64,000 bases of DNA from JBBRBB01 sp963830175 (GTDB lineage: Bacteria; Bacteroidota; Bacteroidia; Chitinophagales; Chitinophagaceae): contig CAWHKV010000007.1 of NCBI GenBank assembly GCA_963830175.1, positions 484,088 to 548,087 on the forward strand, given 5' to 3'. The position numbers were made by a program, and so were the translations under genes. This document shows, in pieces, positions 43,813 to 52,937 of this stretch (position 1 is its first letter; each line of letters begins with the position of its first letter). The notes below the pieces were generated by a model. The model had not been told where the DNA came from and did not search any database. It worked only from the letters and a program-made list of their open reading frames with translations.

Positions 43813-44651
43813 ATGTCACAACAACAATTACGGCAGCTGATATAAATAAACTTCGCCAGGCGACTGGTGCTGGTATGATGGATTGCCGCAAAGCTCTGAC
43901 CGAAGCTAATGGCGATTTTGAAGCAGCGATAGACTGGTTACGCAAACAGGGTCAAAAGGTAGCAGCAAAGAGAAGTGACCGCGAAGCCAAAGAAGGTGTT
44001 GTACTTGCCCGTACCGGCAATGATCATACAACAGGAATTATAGTTTGTGTTAGTTGCGAAACTGATTTTGTTTCAAAAAATGCAGATTTTGTAACCTTCG
44101 CATCTGAAATTGCTGACGCGGCAATGGATGCAGATGTAAAAAGCATTGATGAATTAAATGAAGTAACTCTAAACGGTGCAAAGGTTAGTGATCTTATCAA
44201 TGATAAGTTAGCAGCTATTGGGGAAAAAATACAAATTAGCAAATTTGAAAGAATAGAGGCTCCTTTTGTTGCCTCTTATATACATGGTGCAAATAGAATT
44301 GGTGTGTTGGTAGGTATGTCTGCTGAAGATGCTGCCTTAGGAAAAGATATAGCCATGCAAATCGCGGCAATGAACCCCGTTGCGGTAGATGCTTCTTCTG
44401 TGCCTGCAGATACCATTCAGCGTGAAAGAGATATAGCAATCGACCAAATGAAACTTGACCCTAAAATGGCTGGTAAAACAGATGAAATGCTAAGTAAAAT
44501 TGCAGAGGGAAAACTCAATGCCTTCTTTAAAGAGCAAACATTATTGGCTCAGCCTTTTGTAAAAGACACCAGCATGAGCGTTCAGCAATTTTTGCAGAAT
44601 TCAGGCAATGGCATACAGGTAAGTGGTTTCAAACGTGTTGCTTTAGGTTAA
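43813..44651 (+). CDS. tsf: Translation elongation factor Ts, apparent one-base deletion at the second/third codon
   Basis: EF-Ts exchanges GDP for GTP on EF-Tu. The body is open and typical: TAADINKLRQATGAGMMDCRKALTEANGDF in parts, VSCETDFVSKN (the Asp-Phe that opens the EF-Tu magnesium site), IQISKFERI and so on. In frame there is no normal start codon near the N-terminus, only NVTTTITAAD preceded by unrelated sequence. The ATG at 43813 reads MSQQQ in another frame; adding one A after TCA gives MSTTTITAADINK and 279 residues. A one-base deletion in this sequence is therefore likely. It follows rpsB by 66 nt. Confidence 0.93.
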
Positions 44652-44677
44652 AATTAAAATCTTACATTTCTATAGTG

Positions 44678-44709
44678 GGCTGCAATTTGGCAGCCTATTT
44701 TTTTTGGTG
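44678..44709 (+). terminator. Intrinsic terminator of the rplM-tsf operon
   Basis: GGCTGC-AATTTG-GCAGCC hairpin (44678-44695), then TA and a run of T. Confidence 0.85.
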
Positions 44710-44846
44710 AGTATTCATATCAATTAAAAAATAAATGAGAAAAACTTGGAGATTTCATGGATTATCTTATATTTTTATCCTCCCTTATAATCTTAGTTAG
44801 ACGTCAATTTTATTTATCTCACTCAATCAGCAAATTCATTAGCCTT

Positions 44847-46259
44847 ATGCGAAACATTTACACCTTCAGTGGTCGTGTTTTACAACGAACCCACCTTAAA
44901 AAGTATGTGTTTTTCTTTTCCATCGTAATCTTGTCCTTTTCTTCATGTACTAAAAACTTTGATGAACTGGATGGTGAGCAATTAAGCAACTCAGAAAACG
45001 CAGAGCGGGCAGGTTCAAGACCACCAAATATTATTCTTTTTATAGCAGATGATTTTGGTTATGAATTGCCGGGTTATACAGGCGGCAAATCTTATAAAAC
45101 CCCTACCCTGGATTCTATGGCCAGAAGTGGAATGCGTTTTACCCAGGCCTATTCTCATCCCGATGGATATCCGTCCAGGTTGGCAACATATACCGGTCAA
45201 TATAATTTTAGAAATTATACTTTCTGGGGCGTTCTTCCCGATAATGAAAAAACCATTGGAAACATGTTGCAGGATGCCGGTTATGCTACCTGCTTTGCAG
45301 GCAAATGGCAGTGCGATGGTGGAGATGAAAGAATTAAATCCGCAGGTTTTGAAAAATACCTGGTATTTCTTCCTTTTGACAGAATGGGTTCAGAAGAATA
45401 CAAATACCAGTATAAAAACCCCCATCTCTATAAGAATGGAGCATTTTTACCAGATAGCGAAACCAGGGGAAAATACTCTGAAGATATGTATGTGGATTAC
45501 ATCAATAAATTTATTGATTCAAATGTAAACAAACCATTTTTTATTATTTACTCTCACAGTCTGCCGCGCAACCCTTGGGGACCCACACCAGATAACCCTG
45601 AGTTTGCATCCTTTAATCCAGATACAATCTCCTCCTTCGGTGATAATAAATATTTTCCTGATATGGTAAAGTACCTGGATAAATCTATTAACAAGGTTGT
45701 TTTAAATGTGAAGAATAAAGGATTGCTGAAAAATACCCTAATTATGTTTACGGGAGATAATGCTACCAATAAATCTATCTCTACAAAATTCCAGGATACT
45801 GTTTTAAGAGGTGGAAAAAACTTAACTGTAAAAAGGGGCACACATGCACCGTTGATGGCTATGTGGTATAAGAAAATATTGCCAGGTCAGGTAAGTGGTG
45901 CATTAATTGACTACACAGATTTCTTACCAACAATTGCACAGGTAGCCGGTATTCCAATACCAACTAATTATGGAACTTTGGACGGGGTAACCTTCTATGA
46001 TAATTTATTAAATATTCCCGGACCAGACAGGGAATGGAGTTTTTGCCAGTGGGATAATAGTCCTCTTGATCTAAAACCTGCCATTCGGTACATACAGGAT
46101 ACGACTTATAAATTGTACGATAATCCCAATTACAACAGGTTTTATAACATGGTACTGGATCCCGAAGAGTTGTCTCCAATCTCTGATTCTAATATGAAAG
46201 CAAGTGAAATTGAAGTAAAACAGAATTTCAAATCAATACTTCAGACCATGCATAAATAA
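44847..46259 (+). CDS. Sulfatase-fold lipoprotein lacking the formylglycine cysteine
   Basis: 470 residues from ATG 44847; upstream in-frame starts give no signal peptide. A signal sequence with lipobox LSFSSC predicts lipid anchoring. The alkaline-phosphatase/sulfatase fold is clear: NIILFIADDFGY (metal Asp68/Asp69), FAGKWQCDGG (the GKW lysine), IMFTGDNATNK (metal Asp/Asn) and KRGTHAPLMAMW. The activation motif, normally C/S-x-P-S-R...TG, reads DGYPSRLATYTG: glycine 107 stands where the Cys or Ser turned into formylglycine should be. Without it ordinary sulfatase chemistry is impossible. It may bind sulfated ligands or catalyse another reaction. A sulfatase in which this residue was misread is less likely, as the codon is a clean GGA. 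Confidence 0.82.
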   Translation: MRNIYTFSGRVLQRTHLKKYVFFFSIVILSFSSCTKNFDELDGEQLSNSENAERAGSRPPNIILFIADDFGYELPGYTGGKSYKTPTLDSMARSGMRFTQAYSHPDGYPSRLATYTGQYNFRNYTFWGVLPDNEKTIGNMLQDAGYATCFAGKWQCDGGDERIKSAGFEKYLVFLPFDRMGSEEYKYQYKNPHLYKNGAFLPDSETRGKYSEDMYVDYINKFIDSNVNKPFFIIYSHSLPRNPWGPTPDNPEFASFNPDTISSFGDNKYFPDMVKYLDKSINKVVLNVKNKGLLKNTLIMFTGDNATNKSISTKFQDTVLRGGKNLTVKRGTHAPLMAMWYKKILPGQVSGALIDYTDFLPTIAQVAGIPIPTNYGTLDGVTFYDNLLNIPGPDREWSFCQWDNSPLDLKPAIRYIQDTTYKLYDNPNYNRFYNMVLDPEELSPISDSNMKASEIEVKQNFKSILQTMHK

Positions 46260-46281
46260 GTTTTTAGAACATTTTTTTTAC

Positions 46282-46310
46282 AAGGTGCCCATGAGGCACC
46301 TTTTTATTTT
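46282..46310 (+). terminator. Intrinsic terminator after the sulfatase-like gene
   Basis: AAGGTGCC-CATGA-GGCACCTT hairpin (46282-46302) followed by TTTATTTT. Confidence 0.85.
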
Positions 46311-46370
46311 AACCACATAAATACAAGCAGGCTTTAATACATTCGCCTATTATCTATTAAATAATTAACG

Positions 46371-47675
46371 ATGGCAGTATTTGAAGTTAGAGGAGGCAAA
46401 AAACTTAAGGGAGAAATTATACCACAGGGAGCAAAAAATGAAGCGCTTCAAATTATTTCGGCTGTTTTACTTACTAAGGAAAAGGTAACTATTTCTAATA
46501 TTCCAGACATTCTTGATGTTAACAGGCAAATTGAATTGTTGGCTGAACTTAATGTAAAAGTTAACCGCATTAGCAGGGATGTTTGCACCTTTCAGGCAGA
46601 CGATATAGATATAGATTACCTGGCTTCAGATGAATACAGGCATAAAAGCGGAAGGCTAAGAGGTTCTATAATGCTTGCCGGGCCTATGTTAGCGAGATTT
46701 AAAAAATCTTACATTCCTAAGCCCGGTGGCGATGCTATTGGACGCCGCCGAATGGACACGCACATTTTAGGGTTTCAAAAACTTGGTGTTGAATTTACTT
46801 ACAACGAAGATTCTCATGTTTTTAATTTATCTGCACATAATCTTAAGGGAACTTATATACAGTTAGATGAACCATCGGTTACCGGAACGGCAAATATTCT
46901 GATGGCGTCTGTAATGGCAGAAGGTAAAACAATTATTTATAATGCAGCCTGCGAACCTTACCTGCAGCAATTGTGCAAAATGCTCAATAGCATGGGTGCA
47001 AAAATTAGCGGCATAGCAAGCAATTTACTTACAATAGAAGGCGTGAGCGAATTGCATGGTACAGAACACCGCATGTTACCCGATATGATCGAAGTAGGCA
47101 GCTTTATCGGACTGGCAGCCATGACGCAGAGTGAATTGACTATAAAAAATGCAGGAATAGAACACCTGGGAATTATACCATCTACATTTCAGCACTTAGG
47201 TATTGAAATGGAATTGCGGGGTGATGATATTTATATTCCATCACAAGATGTGTATGAGATAAAAAGATTTTTAGATGGCAGTGTTTACACGATCAGCGAT
47301 CATCCCTGGCCAGGCTTTACCCCAGATTTGATAAGTATAATTCTTGTAACTGCCATACAGGCAAAAGGCAGTGTAATGGTTCATCAGAAAATGTTTGAGA
47401 GCCGACTGTTTTTCGTAGATAAATTGATAGAGATGGGCGCCCAAATAATAATTTGCGATCCACATCGGGCAGTAATTATTGGATTGGAGCGAACGAAAAA
47501 GTTACGCGGAATAACCATGAGCAGCCCCGACATAAGGGCAGGTGTGGCACTGTTAATTGCAGCATTAAATGCAGAAGGCAAAAGTGTTATTCAAAATATT
47601 GACCAGATAGACAGGGGTTACCAAAACATTGATTTACGCTTGCAAAACTTAGGGGCAGATATTGTGCGACTTTAA
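46371..47675 (+). CDS. murA: UDP-N-acetylglucosamine 1-carboxyvinyltransferase
   Basis: 434 residues; first committed enzyme of peptidoglycan synthesis, adding enolpyruvate to UDP-GlcNAc. PQGAKNEALQIISAVLLT holds the active Lys-Asn pair. SVTGTANILMASVMAEG, DMIEVGSFIGLAAM, YTISDHPWPGFTPDL and the C-terminal part are typical. The loop that carries Cys115 in E. coli reads KPGGDAIGRRRMDTH, with Asp121 in that position. A Cys-to-Asp change there is known to keep activity but prevent fosfomycin binding, so the enzyme should be insensitive. Asp is, as I recall, common in Bacteroidota MurA. Confidence 0.95.
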   Translation: MAVFEVRGGKKLKGEIIPQGAKNEALQIISAVLLTKEKVTISNIPDILDVNRQIELLAELNVKVNRISRDVCTFQADDIDIDYLASDEYRHKSGRLRGSIMLAGPMLARFKKSYIPKPGGDAIGRRRMDTHILGFQKLGVEFTYNEDSHVFNLSAHNLKGTYIQLDEPSVTGTANILMASVMAEGKTIIYNAACEPYLQQLCKMLNSMGAKISGIASNLLTIEGVSELHGTEHRMLPDMIEVGSFIGLAAMTQSELTIKNAGIEHLGIIPSTFQHLGIEMELRGDDIYIPSQDVYEIKRFLDGSVYTISDHPWPGFTPDLISIILVTAIQAKGSVMVHQKMFESRLFFVDKLIEMGAQIIICDPHRAVIIGLERTKKLRGITMSSPDIRAGVALLIAALNAEGKSVIQNIDQIDRGYQNIDLRLQNLGADIVRL

Positions 47676-47680
47676 AATTG

Positions 47681-47751
47681 TTACCCGACAAGGATTCGAA
47701 CCTTGACAGTCAGAACCAGAATCTGATGTACTACCGTTATACTATCGGGCA
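47681..47751 (-). tRNA. tRNA-Gln (anticodon CUG)
   Basis: 71 nt. The acceptor stem is TGCCCGA/TCGGGTA with discriminator A; starting with U is usual for tRNA-Gln. D stem GTAT/GTAC, anticodon stem TCAGA/TCTGA with loop TTCTGGT (anticodon CTG), T stem CAAGG/CCTTG with loop TTCGAAT. CCA is not encoded. A CAAATGTA box at 47814-47821 may be its -7 element, giving a 5' leader of about 55 nt. Confidence 0.95.
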
Positions 47752-47917
47752 ATGTTATTTAAATGAGTAATGCTCAGCTATTTATCTAAAAAACAGCTTA
47801 TTTTTCCCAACTGCAAATGTAAAGAAATGCAACTAAAACCATTATAAGAAAGGAATTTGTTTGCATAATTTTTTATCACTTCTATCATAAATAAAATGTT
47901 AGGTATTTAAAATTTTT

Positions 47918-48598
47918 ATGCTTGAAAATATTGATAAGCTAAATAATCCCGCCTGGTTTTCTTTGCTTGAAACCCATAAGCATTTATCTATACAATACGA
48001 CAACATAAGTTTTTATTTACCGGCATATTGCCCATTTGGGGCTTTTGAAAGTACGCAAAACATTTCTGCAGAAATGGAAGCTTATTCTTTATTAACAGAA
48101 GACTTCTATTTAATTGGAGCCAACCCACCTATTCCAGAAAAACTACAGTTGATCAGGCAGTTAGAATGCAATCAAATGATCATTAATAAAGATCCAAAGG
48201 TTGATCTGAAAGAAAAAATCGTAAAAATTTCTCCGGAATATGCAGGCGAATTATATGCGCTGGTAAATTATGTTCAGCCCGGTTATTTTAAGTCAAAAAC
48301 CTTTTTGTTAGGTGATTACTTTGGCATATTTAAAAACAATAAATTAATTGCTGTAGCTGGCGAAAGAATGCAAATGAACAACTTCATTGAAGTAAGCGCG
48401 GTGGTTACCCATCCCAAATTTTCTGGCCGCGGGTATGCAAAGCAATTAGTAGCGCATGTTGTTAGGCAAATACAATTAAAAAATAAAACACCTTACTTGC
48501 ATGTTGCAGCAACAAATTCTGTGGCTATAAATCTGTACGAAAAAATTGGATTTACTACGAGAACCAAAATCAACTTCTGGCAGTTTAAAAAAATATAA
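47918..48598 (+). CDS. GNAT-family N-acetyltransferase
   Basis: 226 residues. The C-terminal half is a GNAT domain of the FR47-like type: IFKNNKLIAVAGERM, EVSAVVTHPKFSGRGYAKQLVAHVV (acetyl-CoA loop, RGYAKQL as Q/RxxGxG/A), and HVAATNSVAINLYEKIGFTTR. The N-terminal half (about 1-110) is a separate domain with no recognised motif. It transfers an acetyl group from acetyl-CoA to an unknown amine. Single-gene unit flanked by two tRNA genes on the other strand. Confidence 0.87.
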   Translation: MLENIDKLNNPAWFSLLETHKHLSIQYDNISFYLPAYCPFGAFESTQNISAEMEAYSLLTEDFYLIGANPPIPEKLQLIRQLECNQMIINKDPKVDLKEKIVKISPEYAGELYALVNYVQPGYFKSKTFLLGDYFGIFKNNKLIAVAGERMQMNNFIEVSAVVTHPKFSGRGYAKQLVAHVVRQIQLKNKTPYLHVAATNSVAINLYEKIGFTTRTKINFWQFKKI

Positions 48599-48635
48599 AA
48601 GCCTTAAACCGATTGGGGTATAAGGCTTTCGAAAT
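48598..48635 (+). terminator. Intrinsic terminator after the GNAT gene
   Basis: AAAGCCTTA (48598-48606) pairs with TAAGGCTTT (48621-48629), a 9-bp stem with a 14-nt loop, then a mixed T-rich tail. It could serve both strands. Confidence 0.6.
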
Positions 48636-48640
48636 TTTTG

Positions 48641-48713
<73 letters not shown>

Positions 48714-48779
48714 ATAAATAGCCGGCAAATATATTAAACTTGGTTCTTTTTGCTTTCTTTGCTCATCAGATAATTTAAT

Positions 48780-49355
48780 ATGAGTGAACGGAAAGAAAAA
48801 CTAATCATAATTACCGCGCCCTCCGGTGCCGGTAAAACATCTATTACACATTGCCTTCTGGCAAATATGCCACAACTTCAATTTTCCATTTCGGCGGCAA
48901 CAAGAAACCCGAGGGCTAATGAACAAAATGGCAGGGATTATTATTTTATAGATGTAGAAGACTTTCAAAACAAAATTAGTGATGATGCATTTGTAGAATG
49001 GGAGATGGTGTATGAAGGAAAATATTATGGTACAATGAAGAGTGAGTTAGAACGCATTTGGGACGAGGGTAAAGTACCGGTATTGGATGTGGATGTGCAT
49101 GGCGCCATTCACGTGCAAAAACAATTTCCCAATAATTGTTTGGCGATATTTATAAAACCGCCATCAGCAGATGAGTTAAAGAGAAGATTGGAAAGCCGCG
49201 GAACAGAATCGCTGGAAAGCTTACAAATAAGGTGGAACAAAGCCGCATACGAACTCTCATTCACCCACCATTTTAATAAAGTAATCGTGAATGAAAATTT
49301 AGAAACAGCGTGTAAAGAAGCACAAATTGTAGTGGAAGAATTTATAAATGCTTAA
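48780..49355 (+). CDS. gmk: Guanylate kinase
   Basis: 191 residues. P-loop IITAPSGAGKTSI (residues 10-22); FSISAATRNPRANEQNGRDYYF binds GMP; YYGTMKSELERIWDEGKVPVLDVDVHGA and FIKPPSADELKRRLESRGTE are typical. It makes GDP from GMP. The SDR gene begins 9 nt downstream, so the two are probably co-transcribed. Confidence 0.95.
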   Translation: MSERKEKLIIITAPSGAGKTSITHCLLANMPQLQFSISAATRNPRANEQNGRDYYFIDVEDFQNKISDDAFVEWEMVYEGKYYGTMKSELERIWDEGKVPVLDVDVHGAIHVQKQFPNNCLAIFIKPPSADELKRRLESRGTESLESLQIRWNKAAYELSFTHHFNKVIVNENLETACKEAQIVVEEFINA

Positions 49356-49364
49356 ATTAAGCGC

Positions 49365-50186
49365 ATGTCGTCATTCAACAACAAAACAGTTTTTATAACC
49401 GGAGCAAGCCGTGGCATAGGTAAAGCTATTGCTATTCGCCTTGCCAAAGAAGGTGCTAACATAATCGTAGCAGCAAAAAGCACAGAAGAAAATGTAAAAC
49501 TGGGAGGTACTATTTTTTCTGCTGCGCAGGAAATTGAAAATGCGGGGGGTAAAGCGCTTGCCATAAAAACGGATGTAAGAAATGAAGATGAAATACAGCA
49601 GGCTGTAGAAAAAGCCGTTGAGACGTTTGGCGGAATTGATGTTGTAATTAACAATGCTTCTGCCATTCAGCTTACAGGTACAGAACAAACTGAAAGTAAA
49701 CGTTTTGACCTGATGCACGCTATTAATGTTCGAGGCACTTTCCTGGTAACTCAAAAATGTCTCCCTTATTTAAAAAAAGCTGAAAACCCGCATATACTAA
49801 CACTTTCACCGCCTATCAATTTAAATTTAAAATGGCTTTCTCCGCATGTGGCTTACACTATAAGTAAATATAACATGACCATGCTTGCCCTTGCATGGAG
49901 CCAGGAATTTAAAAAGCTGAATATTGCAGCGAATGCCTTGTGGCCAAAAACGACTATTGCAACTGCAGCAGTAAAAAATCTACTGGGTGGCGAAGCTTTA
50001 ATTAATATGAGCCGTATTCCGGAAATTATGGCTGATGCAGCATTTTATATATTAAGCAGAAGTTCCTCCTCCTGCACAGGAAACACTTTTATTGATGAGG
50101 ATGTTTTAAAAGAAGTAGGCATAACAAATTTCGACAAGTACGCGGTTTTACCTGGCGGAAGACTTTACCCCGATCTTTTTGTTTAA
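49365..50186 (+). CDS. Short-chain dehydrogenase/reductase, HSDL2-like
   Basis: 273 residues. The NADP-binding motif is FITGASRGIGKAIAIRLA. NNASAIQLTGTE resembles the NNASAI motif of the HSDL2 subfamily, as does LSPPINLNLKWLSPHVAYTISKYNMTM, with the catalytic Tyr-x-x-x-Lys. ALWPKTTIATAAVKNLLGG is also subfamily-specific. Human HSDL2 is linked to fatty acid metabolism in mitochondria and peroxisomes; the bacterial substrate is unknown. It follows gmk closely and overlaps the end of lysS by 3 bp on the other strand. Confidence 0.9.
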   Translation: MSSFNNKTVFITGASRGIGKAIAIRLAKEGANIIVAAKSTEENVKLGGTIFSAAQEIENAGGKALAIKTDVRNEDEIQQAVEKAVETFGGIDVVINNASAIQLTGTEQTESKRFDLMHAINVRGTFLVTQKCLPYLKKAENPHILTLSPPINLNLKWLSPHVAYTISKYNMTMLALAWSQEFKKLNIAANALWPKTTIATAAVKNLLGGEALINMSRIPEIMADAAFYILSRSSSSCTGNTFIDEDVLKEVGITNFDKYAVLPGGRLYPDLFV

Positions 50187-51705
50187 GAAAAAACTTCTGG
50201 TCGCATTTGCGGAAAAAATAAAACATCCTGAATAGAAGCCTGGTTAAGCATAAGCATACACATCCTGTCAATCCCAATACCAATGCCACTTGTAGGTGGC
50301 ATGCCATATTCCAGGGCGCGTAAAAAATCATGATCAATAAACATCGCTTCTTCATCTCCGCGCTCCATTAATTTCACCTGTTCCATAAAACGTTCTCTCT
50401 GGTCTACAGGATCATTTAACTCGCTATATGCATTGGCTAATTCTTTGCCATTTATCATCAGTTCAAATCTTTCAACAAGCCCTTGTTTACTTCTATGCTT
50501 CTTGGTAAGCGGGCTCATTTCTACAGGATAATCTATAATAAAAGTGGGTTGCATATAATGGTGTTCTGCTTTCTCACTAAATATTTCATCAATCAGTTTT
50601 CCTTTTCCCACTTTAGGATCAGCATCAATATGTAATTGTCTGCATACATCCCGAAGTGCTGCTTCATCCATATCGCTTACATCAATGCCTGTATGTTCTT
50701 TCATCGCATCGAATAATGGTAATTCTTTTAAAAGGAGCTTTAAAACTAATGATCTTATCTCCTACAGTTACTGTCTGTTGTTCCATGTAATGCGATCGCA
50801 ATTTTCTCAAGCAGTTGTTCGGTTATTTCCATCATCCAGAAATAATCTTTGTAGGCTGTATACCACTCCAAAATAGTAAACTCGGGATTGTGTGTTCTGT
50901 CCATTCCTTCATTCCTGAAATTACGGCTGAATTCATACACCCAATCAAATCCGCCAACAATTAGTCTTTTTAAATATAATTCATTGGCAATGCGCAAGTA
51001 CAAAGGCATATCTAACGCATTGTGATGCGTAATAAAGGGCGTGCAGCAGCACCGCCAGGAATGGGTTGCAGTACAGGCGTATCAACTTCAAGTGCACCCT
51101 GATCATTTAAATAGTTACGAATTGTATTAATAAGTTTTGTACGCTTTGCAAATGTGTTCTTTAACTGAAGGATTGATGATCAGATCTGCATAGCGCTGAC
51201 GATAACGGAACTCAGGATCCGTTACTTCATCAAACGCATTTCCTTCCTCATCACGCTTTACAACAGGCAATGGTTTTAGTGACTTTGAGAGTAACGTAAA
51301 ACTGTTTGCATGCACACTTGTTTCGCCTGTACGTGTGATGAAAACAAAACCGGTAACACCAATAATATCGCCCAGGTCAATTAAATGTTTAATAACCTTT
51401 TCAAAAAAAGATTTGTCTTCGCCGGGGCATATATCATCTTTACGAACATATAATTGAATAATACCTTTCGCGTCCTGGATCTTAATAAAAAACACTTTTC
51501 CTTTATCATTCAAAGTCATTATTCTTCCTGCCACGGTAACGTTGCTGTATTGCTCTTTAACCTCTTCAGAAAAATTTTCTTTTATATCGGTTGAATAGTG
51601 CGTTACAGGATATAGGCTTGCAGGGTAAGGGTCTATACCCATAGCTTTAAGTTGGTTTAGCTTTTCTCTTCGAATAATCTCCTGTTCTGATAATTGCTGG
51701 CTCAT
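50183..51705 (-). CDS. lysS: Lysyl-tRNA synthetase (class II), four apparent frameshifts
   Basis: The reading frame is broken into three open pieces: 51127-51705, 50755-51009 and 50183-50704. Together they form one class II LysRS: the OB-fold anticodon-binding domain (VTVAGRIMTLNDKGKVFFIKIQD in parts), motif 2 FSRNFRNEGMDRTHNPEFT, and motif 3 GIGIGIDRMCML. Corrections needed are: drop one base near 51151, add a T near 51032, drop one near 50768, drop one near 50715. These give 506 residues, the usual length, and restore PGGAAARPF and PFKRITIIDAMKEHTG. LysRS is indispensable, so the breaks are most likely errors, unless a second copy exists elsewhere. Confidence 0.92.
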
Positions 51706-51783
51706 ACACTTTTTTTCAAGGCAGCAAAGATAAGGTTATAGGTAATGAATTATTTTTCTAAAAGGTGGGAAACGTTACGTTGT

Positions 51784-52881
51784 TCATTGTAATTTATACA
51801 GTTTACCCGGCATGCTAACTATGAGATTATTTAGCTCAAGATTTAATATGGATGCAGCAACAGCACTGCTTGTTAAGCCACATTTTAAAAAGATCTCATC
51901 TATATGGGTTTGTGCATTTTGCCGCAGAAGATCAACAATTATTTTTTCATCAGGTGAAAGATCAACAAATAACTGTTTTTGTTTTTTGGGTAATACCATT
52001 TTTTGTTGCCAGCCCATAGATTCAAGCAATTGTACCGCATCTGTTAACAATGCTGCCTTATTGGTTTTAATAAGATAATTGCAACCCATGCTTTTAGTTT
52101 CATGAACACGGCCGGGAAAAGCAAAAACATCTTTATTGTAATTGTTTGCAAGTTCAGCTGTAATAATACTACCACCCTTCACTGCAGTTTCTACAACAAT
52201 GGTAGCATCTGCCATGCCCGCAACAATGCGGTTTCGCCTTGGAAAATTATGTTTGTCGGGTTTGGTTCCGCTATATAGACTCGGTAAGTAACCGCCCTGT
52301 TCAATCATTTCTTTTGCAAGGCCTGTATGCTGGGAAGGATAAATGCTATCCAGCCCATGTGCCAGCACCCCAACGGTTTGAAGATTATTTTTTAAAGCAT
52401 TCTTGTGCGCAATGGCATCAATGCCAAATGCAAGCCCACTGATTACTAAAACATTTTGGTCCTTTAACCCTTCAATTAATTGCTCAGTTAACTGTTTGCC
52501 ATAATCAGTGTTTGTTCTTGTTCCTATTACACTTATTATTTTTTCTGCATTAAGGTTTGTGGTTCCTTTAAAATAAAGCAACGTAGGACTATCGTAGCAA
52601 TGCAACAATCGCTTTGGATAATTATCGTCGTTAAGAAAGAGCGGTGTTATCTTATATTTATCAATGAATTTAATTTCCTCCTCAGCTACTTTAAAATCTG
52701 TGAAATGCTTTATGGAGGCAGCACGAACTTCACCAATATTCTCAATTACGCCCAGGTCTTTCTTTTTAGCAGAAAAAATTTCTTTTGCTGTACCAAAATG
52801 CTCTACTAAAATTTTTGCCTGCACAGCGCCAATATTATTGACCTGTGTTAAGGCAACCTGGTATAAAAGATCGTCGTGCAA
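51784..52881 (-). CDS. dprA: DNA-processing protein DprA
   Basis: 365 residues. An N-terminal helix-hairpin-helix/SAM-like part (VALTQVNNIGAVQAKILVEHFG) is followed by the Rossmann core: VIGTRTNTDYGKQLTEQL, VISGLAFGIDAIAHKNAL, VGVLAHGLDSIYP, FPRRNRIVAGMADATIVVE, GGSIITAELANNYNKDVFAFPG. A winged-helix C-terminal domain (SPDEKIIVDLLRQNAQTHIDEIFLKC) completes it. DprA loads RecA on incoming single-stranded DNA during transformation. It pairs in function with the ComEA-like protein at 39.7 kb. Confidence 0.94.
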   Translation of the reverse strand: MHDDLLYQVALTQVNNIGAVQAKILVEHFGTAKEIFSAKKKDLGVIENIGEVRAASIKHFTDFKVAEEEIKFIDKYKITPLFLNDDNYPKRLLHCYDSPTLLYFKGTTNLNAEKIISVIGTRTNTDYGKQLTEQLIEGLKDQNVLVISGLAFGIDAIAHKNALKNNLQTVGVLAHGLDSIYPSQHTGLAKEMIEQGGYLPSLYSGTKPDKHNFPRRNRIVAGMADATIVVETAVKGGSIITAELANNYNKDVFAFPGRVHETKSMGCNYLIKTNKAALLTDAVQLLESMGWQQKMVLPKKQKQLFVDLSPDEKIIVDLLRQNAQTHIDEIFLKCGLTSSAVAASILNLELNNLIVSMPGKLYKLQ

Positions 52882-52937
52882 AGAGTAAGGTTGATGTAAA
52901 ACAAAAATGCTTCTGTAAAAGAAGCATTTAAAATTAA

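Noticed and set aside
44757..44846. Longer N-terminus of the sulfatase-like protein
   Set aside because: The ATG at 44847 places the signal peptide and lipobox correctly; the extra residues would bury them.
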